DNA of 64,000 bases, taken from contig CAXUKO010000007.1 of assembly GCA_964251665.1 (NCBI GenBank), forward strand, positions 62,001 to 126,000, in the 5' to 3' direction. A program made the translations under genes and the position numbers. Origin of the DNA: JBBQLG01 sp964251665 (GTDB lineage: Bacteria > Bacteroidota > Bacteroidia > Cytophagales > Spirosomataceae). Positions 8,444 to 16,114 of this stretch are shown one piece after another. The notes below the pieces were generated by a model, which was not told the DNA's origin, did no database searches, and saw only the letters and a program-made list of their open reading frames with translations. The number at the start of each line of letters is the position of its first letter. The first letter of the stretch is position 1.

Positions 8444-9232
8444 TTACTCTACCTGCCTGTCGTGGCCGGTTTCAAAAGCCGGATCTTTTACTTTTACCGG
8501 CCGCATCTTAATAATTTGCAGTTTCTCCAGCATTTTAATAACGGGATACGTCGGGTCAAATTCGTACCAGCGGGCACCAAAGTTAGCCGAGTTCGGGCGC
8601 TTGTGGTGGTTGTTCTGGAACAGTTCGCCGAGCATCAGCACGTCGAGCATCAGCGAATTTTTCGACTTGTCGTGGTTGTCAAAATTAGCGTAGCCGTACT
8701 TGTGGCCGCTCCAGTTAACGATGGCACCATGAATGGGTCCCATCAGGAAGTGAATCGGTAACAGGAAGAAAAATACCCAGTGCATATCGAGGTAGATGTA
8801 CGCGAAGATGTAAAACACCGCGTACAACACGCCCCAGCCTAAGCGGGAAATCCACGAATCGCCTATTTTTTCAATGGTTTTCCAAACGGGGTAATTCTTG
8901 TCGAACTGCTGCTCTACGGTTTGTTTCCGGTGCAGCACAGCGTTATAAATGTCTTTCGTTTTCCACATCATCGTAAACAGATTCTTCGTGTGATGAGGTG
9001 AGTGTGGGTCGCGGGGCGTATCGCTGAAAGCGTGGTGCATCCGGTGCAGCACCGCATACGCCCGTGGGCTGAGGTACGACGAGCCTTGGGACAGATAGGT
9101 CAACAGGTAAAAGAAACGCTCCCAGAACTTGTTCATCGAGAACATTTTGTGGGCGGAGTAGCGATGCAGGAAAAAGGTTTGGCAGAACAGGGACAGATAC
9201 CAATGTCCGATAAAAGCAGCCAGTACAATCAC
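8444..9232 (-). CDS. Membrane fatty-acid (acyl-CoA) desaturase
   Basis: 262 aa. Three histidine boxes of di-iron desaturases are visible: HRYSAH (23-28), HRMHH (63-67) and NNHHK (207-211). Hydrophobic segments at about 1-20, 135-165 and around 40-55 fit an integral membrane protein. The family introduces a double bond (usually delta-9) into acyl chains using O2 and electrons from a ferredoxin or rubredoxin-type donor. Compared with longer desaturases the N-terminal membrane hairpin is short. No redox partner is adjacent. Confidence 0.88.
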   Translation of the reverse strand: MIVLAAFIGHWYLSLFCQTFFLHRYSAHKMFSMNKFWERFFYLLTYLSQGSSYLSPRAYAVLHRMHHAFSDTPRDPHSPHHTKNLFTMMWKTKDIYNAVLHRKQTVEQQFDKNYPVWKTIEKIGDSWISRLGWGVLYAVFYIFAYIYLDMHWVFFFLLPIHFLMGPIHGAIVNWSGHKYGYANFDNHDKSKNSLMLDVLMLGELFQNNHHKRPNSANFGARWYEFDPTYPVIKMLEKLQIIKMRPVKVKDPAFETGHDRQVE

Positions 9233-9328
9233 GAGTGAAGTTTATTAAAGTGTTCTTTATCTAACAGGAATACCACAAAATTAAGTCAATTGTTAGCAGA
9301 AAAGCCCGGATTGACTGAAAAAAGCGTC

Positions 9329-9991
9329 CTAATTAGTCGTGGTAGCGTATTGCAGCAGATTGGCTCCCATCCGCAGAGCCTGTTGCCGGGTCGCTTCGGG
9401 ATCGTTGTACACACTCTGATCCTCCCAGCCGTTGCCCAGGTCGCATTCGTAGCTGTAAAAACACACCAGCCGCCCCTGATAGATCAATCCAAACCCCTGC
9501 GGTGCTTTGCCATCATGTTCATGCACCTTGGGCAACCCATTCGGAAAAGGAAATTTCTGGTGATACACCGGGTGATTAAACGGCAATTCAACAAAAGACA
9601 ATTCAGGGAAGACCTTTTTCATTTCCCGCCGGATAAACTTGTCTAAGCCGTAGTTATCATCGACGTGCAGGAAGCCGCCCGACATCAGATACCGGCGCAT
9701 ATTCTGCACTTCGGTATCGTTGAAAACAATGTTGCCATGACCGGTTATGTGCACAAACGGGTACGAAAAAATATCAGGGCTACCGGCTTCTACGATGTCC
9801 TCTTCGGGGAAAATATTCATTCGGAGGTTCGTATTGGCAAACTTGATCAGGTTGGGCAATGAGGTCTTGTTGGCGTACCAGTCGCCCCCGCCGTTGTACT
9901 TCAGTTTGGCAATTTTGTAGGCGTACTGCGCCTGAGCCGGGGTCAGCAATGCACAAACGGCGAGTACGAGAAGAAATGTTACTTGTTTCAT
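9329..9991 (-). CDS. Exported DUF4159-domain protein
   Basis: 220 aa with a signal peptide (MKQVTFLLVLAVCALLTPAQAQ). DUF4159 features are present: AKLKYNGGGDWYA near the start, YPFVHITGHGNI, MRRYLMSGGFLHVDDNYG and ATRQQALRMGANLLQYA at the end. The fold is predicted to resemble class I glutamine amidotransferase/ThuA-like domains. In Bacteroidota it often sits with MoxR/VWA genes, as here. The start codon overlaps the rsmE stop by 4 bp, so the two are translationally coupled. Function unknown, periplasmic. Confidence 0.85.
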   Translation of the reverse strand: MKQVTFLLVLAVCALLTPAQAQYAYKIAKLKYNGGGDWYANKTSLPNLIKFANTNLRMNIFPEEDIVEAGSPDIFSYPFVHITGHGNIVFNDTEVQNMRRYLMSGGFLHVDDNYGLDKFIRREMKKVFPELSFVELPFNHPVYHQKFPFPNGLPKVHEHDGKAPQGFGLIYQGRLVCFYSYECDLGNGWEDQSVYNDPEATRQQALRMGANLLQYATTTN

Positions 9992-10680
9992 AGATTCACA
10001 AAAGTCAAAATCTGACAGGCGGTTAGGGCGGCCGTTTCGGTGCGGAGCCGGTTCGTGCCCAGCGTCACCAGCTGAAAACCAGCGGCCACAGCCTGCGTTA
10101 ATTCAGTTGTCGAAAAATCACCTTCCGGCCCGATCAGTACGGCATACGATTGATTGGGCAGCGCGGCTTTGGCTAAATGCAGCGGTACTTCGTTGGCTGG
10201 TAAATGCGCAATGAACCGCTGCGACTCCTCCACACGCCCTACCAATTTATCGAAAGAAACGGCTTCGTCAATCACGGGCAACCAGCTTTGCAGCGACTGC
10301 TTCATGGCGGCAATAGCAATCTTTACGAGCCGTTCGTTTTTCAGCACTCGTCGTTCGGAGTGTTGACTTACGAAAAAACTGATCCGTTCGATGCCAATCT
10401 CGACCGCTTTCTCAATAAACCACTCAATCCGATCCAGATTCTTGGTTGGTGCTACGCACAGCCGGACCGAAAAAGGTCGGGCGGGCGTCGTTTCCTCGGC
10501 CGTAATCCGAAAGGCACACTGCCGCACATCCGCTTTGGTAATAACGCCCAGAAACCGGATTCCGTGTCCGTTGGTAACAGCAATTGGGTCGCCAACTCCC
10601 AGCCGCAGCGTTTTCACGGCATGGCGCGAATCCTCTTCGGTCAGGTATAAAACAGGGTCGGGCTGATAAAATAAATGCAT
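9988..10680 (-). CDS. rsmE: 16S rRNA m3U1498 methyltransferase
   Basis: 230 aa, typical RsmE length. It methylates N3 of U1498 in 16S rRNA using SAM. Visible: N-terminal PUA-like part with HAVKTLRLGVGDPIAVTNG; the SPOUT knot VLIGPEGDFSTTEL, LVTLGTNRLRTETAALTACQ. SERRVLKNERLVKIAIAAMKQS corresponds to the RNA-contacting region. It lies in a tight minus-strand run (25 bp after the small membrane protein gene, 4 bp overlap with the DUF4159 gene). Confidence 0.95.
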   Translation of the reverse strand: MHLFYQPDPVLYLTEEDSRHAVKTLRLGVGDPIAVTNGHGIRFLGVITKADVRQCAFRITAEETTPARPFSVRLCVAPTKNLDRIEWFIEKAVEIGIERISFFVSQHSERRVLKNERLVKIAIAAMKQSLQSWLPVIDEAVSFDKLVGRVEESQRFIAHLPANEVPLHLAKAALPNQSYAVLIGPEGDFSTTELTQAVAAGFQLVTLGTNRLRTETAALTACQILTFVNL

Positions 10681-10705
10681 TGTATTTGACTACTCCGTAA
10701 TGGGG

Positions 10706-11074
10706 CTACCGTCGACTTTGCCGGGTTAGCCCAACAATCAATAAACCTTTGACCGAATCCAGCAGTAGGTTATCCGGCTTGCCGAACGCCACGTAAATGC
10801 CGATACCGATTCCAATCCACCAAAAACCCAGCAGGTAACAAAGTGTTGGGTAACCGGCGTCGTTTTGCCACACCTGCCAGATCGCCAGGGCGCAAACCAG
10901 CGAGACGAACAGCAGCGTCCAGGCCAGCACATAGCCCAGGAATGAGGTGTCCGGCGTAAGCTGTACGCCAAATTGCTGCAACGTGGCCGACCGGGCAAAG
11001 AACGCGCCCAGCGTCAGTACGATTTCAATCAGCAGGGCCAGTGCGAGAATACCTAAAAGTAGTTTTCGGGTCAT
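10706..11074 (-). CDS. Small integral membrane protein, unknown function
   Basis: 122 aa with about four hydrophobic segments (about 4-25, 45-66, 75-95 and a weaker one near 104-118) and basic ends. I do not recognise a family. It sits 24 bp after the VWA gene stop and 25 bp before rsmE, so it is probably part of the MoxR/VWA transcript. Confidence 0.7.
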   Translation of the reverse strand: MTRKLLLGILALALLIEIVLTLGAFFARSATLQQFGVQLTPDTSFLGYVLAWTLLFVSLVCALAIWQVWQNDAGYPTLCYLLGFWWIGIGIGIYVAFGKPDNLLLDSVKGLLIVGLTRQSRR

Positions 11075-11098
11075 GGTAGTATACTTGGTGCGAAGCCA

Positions 11099-12316
11099 TC
11101 ACCCAACATACGTAATTTTTGGGTTCTTCAGCGATTTCATCGCCTGTGTGAGTCCCCCGAGGGTGAGCGGAAACATCCGGTTGCCCGACCAGTCGCGCAG
11201 CAGGCTGGTGCTGTGCGTGTAGTGCCAGTAGGCGGCCGGATTTGGATTCAGCCACACTAAGTGCGGGTAGTTCTGCTTGAACCGGTCGAGCCAGACAATA
11301 CCCGCTTCGGGGTTATAATGCTCCACACTGCCCTTGGGCGTGGTAATTTCGTAAGGCCCCATCATGGCGTCACCCACAAAAATCACCTTGTAGTCGCGGT
11401 TGTACTTATGCAGCACCTCCCAGGTTGGTACCCGGCTGCTGCGCCGTTGGTTATCTTTCCAGAGGGTTTCGTACACGCAGTTATGGAAATACAGAAACTC
11501 CAGATGCTTGAACTGGTAGCGGGCCGCCGAGAACAGTTCCGAACACAAATCAATATGCTCATCCATCGAGCCGCCCACGTCGAACAGCATCAGCACTTTT
11601 ACCCGATTCTGCCTTGATGCCCGCAACTTCACATCCAGAACGCCCCCGTTTCGGCTGGTTTCATCAATCGTGCCATCCATATCGAGTTCGTCTTCCGCCC
11701 CTTCTCGGGTTAGAATCCGCAACCGGCGCAGGGCCATTTTCATGTTGCGGGTATTCAGTTCGACCGTATCATCTAAGTTCTTATACTCCCGGTTTTCCCA
11801 GACTTTAGCCGCCGTGCGCCCGCCCGATTCCGGTGGCCCTTTGTCCAGTTTGAACCCCTCCGGATTAGCACCCGACGCATCGAATGGCGATGTGCCGCCG
11901 GTACCGATCCAGCGATTAGCCGAAGCGTCGGACCGGCCCTCGTGCCGTTCATTCTGTTCCGCTAACAGGGCGCGGAGCCGTTGCCAGAGTTCCTCCAGGC
12001 CGCCATCGGTCTCAAGTTGCGCCCGTTCCTCGTCGGTCAGGTTCTGTTGCAGGGCGTTCGCCAGCCAATCCGGTGGCACGGTAGGTAGCGGATCAGCCGG
12101 TTTTGCCTGCATACCCGCTATATAGTCGCTGAACAGACGGTCGAACAGGTCTAAATGCTGCTCATGCTTTACCAACGTCGTTCGGCTCAGAAAATAAAAG
12201 TCCTCGACGCTGGTGCCGCCCGCATCACTTCGCAACCCCTCCAGCAGCATCAGATACTCCGGCAGGGTCACCGGTAGCGAATGCTGACGCAGAAGCAGAA
12301 AGAAGTCGAGAAACAT
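11099..12316 (-). CDS. VWA-domain protein (CoxE-like), partner of MoxR ATPase
   Basis: 405 aa from ATG 12314-12316; the frame extends 20 codons upstream but that part is low-complexity repeat DNA. Residues 246-250 (DVGGS) give the MIDAS DxGxS metal site, preceded by RQNRVKVLMLF. The N-terminal about 200 residues are charged and helical. The family pairs with MoxR AAA+ ATPases (encoded just upstream) in a chaperone-like system for metal-centre insertion or complex assembly. The client is unknown. No membrane segment is seen, so it is probably cytosolic. Confidence 0.82.
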   Translation of the reverse strand: MFLDFFLLLRQHSLPVTLPEYLMLLEGLRSDAGGTSVEDFYFLSRTTLVKHEQHLDLFDRLFSDYIAGMQAKPADPLPTVPPDWLANALQQNLTDEERAQLETDGGLEELWQRLRALLAEQNERHEGRSDASANRWIGTGGTSPFDASGANPEGFKLDKGPPESGGRTAAKVWENREYKNLDDTVELNTRNMKMALRRLRILTREGAEDELDMDGTIDETSRNGGVLDVKLRASRQNRVKVLMLFDVGGSMDEHIDLCSELFSAARYQFKHLEFLYFHNCVYETLWKDNQRRSSRVPTWEVLHKYNRDYKVIFVGDAMMGPYEITTPKGSVEHYNPEAGIVWLDRFKQNYPHLVWLNPNPAAYWHYTHSTSLLRDWSGNRMFPLTLGGLTQAMKSLKNPKITYVG

Positions 12317-12324
12317 AGTGTCAT

Positions 12325-12422
12325 AAGGGGTAAGAGTAGTAAGGGGTACGTAAAAAGACTGAGCGAGAAGGAGCAATTAACGTAGCTCTTACTACTTATT
12401 CCTTCCTGCTTCCTCCCTCCTC
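12325..12422. repeat. Low-complexity GTAAG/AGTAGTAAG repeat remnant
   Basis: The gap between the MoxR and VWA genes holds GGGGTAAGAGTAGTAAGGGG at 12327-12346 and its degraded inverted copy (CTCTTACTACTTATTCC) at about 12386-12402, followed by a pyrimidine-rich tract (CTTCCTGCTTCCTCCCTCC). The word use is like the larger inverted repeat at 54346-54448, suggesting the same class of dispersed element. Confidence 0.45.
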
Positions 12423-13277
12423 CTATTTATAGCCTTTGATACGGAGGGCGGTGAAGAGATCAGTATCCTGCTCATTCTTCAACAGCGAACCGAGGTAGGG
12501 CGGCAGTTCATTGAGTGCGTTTAGGTCCACCAGATCATCGGCAGAAATGCCGGCGACCAGCAGCAACTGAATCCAGTCGATGAGTTCGCTGGTCGACGGC
12601 TTTTTCCTGAGCGCTTTCACATCGCGGATGCCGTAAAACATGGACAGGGCTTTTGTCATCAGGTCGTGGGCGATGGTCGGAAAGTGAACCGATACGATTT
12701 GCTGCATCGTGTCGCGGTCGGGGAAGCGGATGTAGTGGAAGAAACACCGGCGTAAAAACGCATCGGGCAGTTCTTTCTCGTTATTTGATGTAATAATTAC
12801 GACCGGGCGGTGCCGGGCCTGGATCGTGCGCCGAAGCTCATAGCAGTAAAACTCCATCCGGTCCAGTTCCTGCAACAGATCATTGGGGAACTCGATGTCA
12901 GCCTTATCAATCTCATCAATGAGCAATACGGCCTGCTCGTCGGACTCGAAGGCTTCCCACATCTTACCTTTTCGGATGTACCTGGCCAGGTCGCTGATAT
13001 CCGTTCCGTCGTTCCGGCTATCGCCGAGTTGCGAGTCACGCAGGCGCGAAACGGCATCGTACTCATACAGGCCCTGCTGTGCCGATGTGGTCGATTTAAC
13101 ATGCCAGGTGTAGAGCGGCTTGCCGAGCGACCGGGCTATCTCAAAGGCCAGCAACGTTTTACCCGTGCCGGGTTCTCCCTTGATCAGCAGTGGTTTTTGC
13201 AGTTGGATAGCCGCATTAACGGCCGTACTCAACTCGCGCGTGGCAATGTAGTTTGCGGTACCGGTAAACTGGTTCAA
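12423..13277 (-). CDS. MoxR-family AAA+ ATPase
   Basis: 284 aa from a TTG at 13275-13277, reading LNQFTGTANYIATREL. The frame is also open from an ATG at 13346, but those extra 23 codons would include a perfect 16-bp terminator hairpin, so the TTG is preferred. Walker A GEPGTGKT at 34-41; Walker B VLLIDEIDKAD; DLLQELDRMEF; an RRCFF arginine segment. The ATPase works with the VWA protein encoded next to it. It heads the minus-strand run MoxR, VWA, membrane protein, rsmE, DUF4159. Confidence 0.88.
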   Translation of the reverse strand: MNQFTGTANYIATRELSTAVNAAIQLQKPLLIKGEPGTGKTLLAFEIARSLGKPLYTWHVKSTTSAQQGLYEYDAVSRLRDSQLGDSRNDGTDISDLARYIRKGKMWEAFESDEQAVLLIDEIDKADIEFPNDLLQELDRMEFYCYELRRTIQARHRPVVIITSNNEKELPDAFLRRCFFHYIRFPDRDTMQQIVSVHFPTIAHDLMTKALSMFYGIRDVKALRKKPSTSELIDWIQLLLVAGISADDLVDLNALNELPPYLGSLLKNEQDTDLFTALRIKGYK

Positions 13278-13299
13278 GCGTAGCTGTTGAGTTAATGGG

Positions 13300-13342
13300 T
13301 GTGGCTCGTTTTTGCCCGAAACTTCAGCAAAAACGAGCCACA
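13300..13342 (-). terminator. 16-bp perfect hairpin, terminator of the acidic-protein gene
   Basis: Arms 13300-13315 and 13327-13342 (TGTGGCTCGTTTTTGC and complement) with an 11-nt loop. It starts 16 bp after the stop of the gene at 13358 and lies before the preferred MoxR start, so it both ends the upstream gene and argues against the longer MoxR frame. Confidence 0.75.
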
Positions 13343-13357
13343 ACACACAGTCTTACC

Positions 13358-13921
13358 TTAGTTTTCTTCCCCGTCACTGGTAAACGAATACAGGGTATTG
13401 TCAAGCGAAATGGCGTTGCTGTTGAAATTGCGGATAAACTGCTCGATCACATCATCGTCAATTTCTTCGGTGTTCAGGCATACATCCAACCCGATTCCGT
13501 ACTCGAAATCGGTATCCATCTCGATATGCTCCTGCACCTTAACGGCTTCGGTTTCTTCGATCTCTTCGATCAGTTCCGTCAGCGCCATTTCGGCTTCTTC
13601 TTCGTCTTTAGGGTCAATTTTGTACGATGTCCCCCGCTCTTCGGGTGGTACATACGACGGAAAGCTTTTTTTCACCTGCTCCACGGCCATTTCGTAGACC
13701 ATACTGCTGTGGTGCAGCCGAAGGGTATAAATTACGGCGTCATAAATAACATCATCGCCCTTGTACTGGCCGACAAACTGCACGTGAACGCATTCGCCGG
13801 AGTCGAGCACGTCGATTTCGTCGTCTTCGACGTGTACGAACGGTTTGCCTTCTTTCTGGCACTCCTCGCGCAGAGCCTGAATTTCCTCGGGCTCGTAGCC
13901 TTCGTTTTTATACGCTGCCAT
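13358..13921 (-). CDS. Acidic cytosolic protein of unknown function
   Basis: 187 aa from ATG 13919-13921. It is very acidic, with clusters such as DPKDEEEAEMALTELIEEIE and EEIDDDVIEQF. A central VHVQFVGQYKGDDVIYDAVI and TLRLHHSSMVYEMAVEQ look like beta-strand pairs. No signal peptide or membrane segment. I do not recognise a named family, but the composition and intact frame support a real gene. Its own terminator follows. Confidence 0.7.
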   Translation of the reverse strand: MAAYKNEGYEPEEIQALREECQKEGKPFVHVEDDEIDVLDSGECVHVQFVGQYKGDDVIYDAVIYTLRLHHSSMVYEMAVEQVKKSFPSYVPPEERGTSYKIDPKDEEEAEMALTELIEEIEETEAVKVQEHIEMDTDFEYGIGLDVCLNTEEIDDDVIEQFIRNFNSNAISLDNTLYSFTSDGEEN

Positions 13922-14206
13922 AATTAGGATGTCTGTCTTTGGTTTGGTCAGACATTCGGCAAAACTACGGGTTCCAACCGGCGAAACCAACAGGCATCTG
14001 CGGTCTGACCCACCGTCTGCTAACTTTACGCACGTAGCTCTCCTGAAGCCCGCTAACCGGTCATCGGGTCAGGATTGGAGTAAGATTGGGTGTATTGCCA
14101 ATAAAGCTGTATACTTTCGCCGTATTCGGGCGATTTTGCTCCTGCACGGCTACAACGTTCCGGCACCCATTGGGGTCTATGACTCAAACGAACCCTTACT
14201 TATCGT

Positions 14207-15274
14207 ATGAAGCGTTTATTCGTGCTTTTCTGCCTGCTTACGGCGACAACCGCTTGTGACCTGTTCGACCATGGATTTTCGCAGGGAACGTTTCCCGAGA
14301 CGCCGGTCAACCTCGCCGATATTAACTCGGAACACGACGATTACAATTCAACCAGCCATGTTATTGGAAACACAATGGCCTTGATTTTCTCGTCCAAACA
14401 GGGAGGCCGTACTGATTTCAACCTGATTTATGAGCGAATGATCTATAATTTCGATCTAAAAAAAGGGACATTTGGATTGGGTAGAAATTCTCTTTTGGGC
14501 TCAAATGGGTATGGCGATCAAGACCCCTTAACCCTGGCTCTGCAACAGGCCAACTCCGGGGCGAATGAATTAGGTCCTTATCTGCTTTCGTACGATAGCG
14601 ATTTGCTGCCCACTAAATTTAACAACCACTACGGCGAGTACCTGATGCTCTTCGCGTCGGACCGGACGGGTGACATCGATGTGACGGGTGACCTGGATAT
14701 CTATATGCTGGATAATTCCCAACCCGTCTCCACCTCCTTACCGACAGGGACCAGTCCGATACCTGCCAAGCTCTTTACAAAACCAGTATCGGTATCCTTC
14801 TTAAATTCGTCGGCCGACGACGCTTACCCAACCTTCGACCAAACTTATAGTTCGATCTTCTTCACCTCTAATCGGGGCGGTTCATTCGATATTTACAAGG
14901 CGACTCTGCCTACCCTCCCCCCTGCAGAGTTTCATACCCGCTTGTCCAGCTTAGCTAATATTCCCATCGAACGTGTAGTGAATCTATCATCGTCAGCCGA
15001 CGATAAATGCCCGTTTATCAGCGGTAACACAGTAGTTTTCACCTCGAACCGGCCCGGTGGGTACGGTGGCTACGATCTGTATTATAGTAAGTGGGACGGG
15101 GAACAATGGCTGACCCCAGTCAATTTTGGGCCGACTATTAACACGGCATACGATGAGTACCGCCCTATCCTGAGCACCGCTCAGGAATTCACCAACCAGT
15201 TGATGATCTTCTCCTCGAACCGGCCCGGTGGTAAAGGCGGGTTCGATCTGTACCGGGTAGGCATATCAAAATAA
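14207..15274 (+). CDS. PD40 beta-propeller lipoprotein
   Basis: 355 aa. The N-terminus MKRLFVLFCLLTATTAC looks like a lipoprotein signal with Cys17, though the lipobox is not ideal. WD40-like PD40 repeats are visible: SADDAYPTFDQTYSSIFFTS with NRGGSFDIYKA; SSADDKCPFISGNTVVFTS with NRPGGYGGYDLYYSKW; and the C-terminal LMIFSSNRPGGKGGFDLYRV. Such TolB-like propellers are common in Bacteroidota cell-envelope proteins, often fused to OmpA domains, but none is fused here. Role inferred as an envelope protein-binding module. Confidence 0.8.
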   Translation: MKRLFVLFCLLTATTACDLFDHGFSQGTFPETPVNLADINSEHDDYNSTSHVIGNTMALIFSSKQGGRTDFNLIYERMIYNFDLKKGTFGLGRNSLLGSNGYGDQDPLTLALQQANSGANELGPYLLSYDSDLLPTKFNNHYGEYLMLFASDRTGDIDVTGDLDIYMLDNSQPVSTSLPTGTSPIPAKLFTKPVSVSFLNSSADDAYPTFDQTYSSIFFTSNRGGSFDIYKATLPTLPPAEFHTRLSSLANIPIERVVNLSSSADDKCPFISGNTVVFTSNRPGGYGGYDLYYSKWDGEQWLTPVNFGPTINTAYDEYRPILSTAQEFTNQLMIFSSNRPGGKGGFDLYRVGISK

Positions 15275-15284
15275 GCTTAGCCTC

Positions 15285-16031
15285 ATGAATTGGAACGCTG
15301 ACCTCTATACCCAAAAACACGCCTTTGTCTTTCACTACGGCACCGGCCTGATTGACCTGCTGGCTCCGCAGCCGGGCGAACGCATTATCGACGTTGGCTG
15401 CGGTACCGGCGAACTAACCCGGCAACTTGCCGACCGGGGCGCTTCGGTCGTGGGTATCGACGCGGCCGAACCCATGATTGCCAAAGCCCGGATGCAGTTT
15501 CCCGACCTCGATCTACGGGTTGCCGACATCACAACCGTTGAATTACCCGAGCGTTTCGACGCCATTTTCTCCAACGCCGTTCTGCACTGGGTAACTGACT
15601 ACGACCCGGCCATTCGTCAGATGAAGAAGCACCTCAAACCGGGCGGGCGGTTGGTGGCGGAGTTCGGCGGGCAGAATAACGTAAAGCAAATCACGGATGA
15701 AGTCCTGCGTCAACTCCAAAAACGGGGGTATACGCAAGACATAGACTGGTGGTATTTCCCTTCGGTGGGCGAGTATGCCAGTGCATTGGAGCGGCACGGG
15801 TTTCGCGTTCAGTTGGCCCAGCACTACGACCGCGATACGCTGTTAGACGATCCCAATTCGGGCCTGATGGATTGGCTTGACCAGTTTGGTCTTTATTTTT
15901 TCAGGGATGTTTTACCCGCCGACAAAACGGCCGTTCTGGAAGCGACCCAGGCGGCACTACGCCCGGTGCTCTTCCGCGATGGGCGCTGGTATGCCGATTA
16001 TAAGCGGCTGCGGGTGGTGGCTACGGTGTAA
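15285..16031 (+). CDS. SAM-dependent class I methyltransferase
   Basis: 248 aa. Motif I IIDVGCGTGELTRQLA, acidic end of strand 2 VVGIDAAEPMI, motif II DLRVADIT, and FDAIFSNAVLHWVTDYDPAI are clear. The pattern ...FSNAVLHWV is close to trans-aconitate 2-methyltransferase-like enzymes, but the substrate cannot be fixed. Starts 10 bp after the PD40 lipoprotein stop, so the two may be co-transcribed. A strong terminator follows. Confidence 0.88.
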   Translation: MNWNADLYTQKHAFVFHYGTGLIDLLAPQPGERIIDVGCGTGELTRQLADRGASVVGIDAAEPMIAKARMQFPDLDLRVADITTVELPERFDAIFSNAVLHWVTDYDPAIRQMKKHLKPGGRLVAEFGGQNNVKQITDEVLRQLQKRGYTQDIDWWYFPSVGEYASALERHGFRVQLAQHYDRDTLLDDPNSGLMDWLDQFGLYFFRDVLPADKTAVLEATQAALRPVLFRDGRWYADYKRLRVVATV

Positions 16032-16058
16032 ACCTTCGATGAACAAGCGGCTACCTAA

Positions 16059-16095
16059 AACAGAAAGGGAGCCTCATGGAGGCTCCCTTTCTGTT
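16059..16095. terminator. Bidirectional 17-bp hairpin with 3-nt loop
   Basis: Arms 16059-16075 and 16079-16095 are exact complements (AACAGAAAGGGAGCCTC and reverse). It separates the converging methyltransferase and glnN genes. Confidence 0.88.
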
Positions 16096-16114
16096 AATCA
16101 AGCTACTTGACCGC

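Noticed and set aside
13929..14210. 93-codon frame in the gap before the PD40 lipoprotein
   Set aside because: Overlaps the divergent gene start, has no family-like features and unusual composition.
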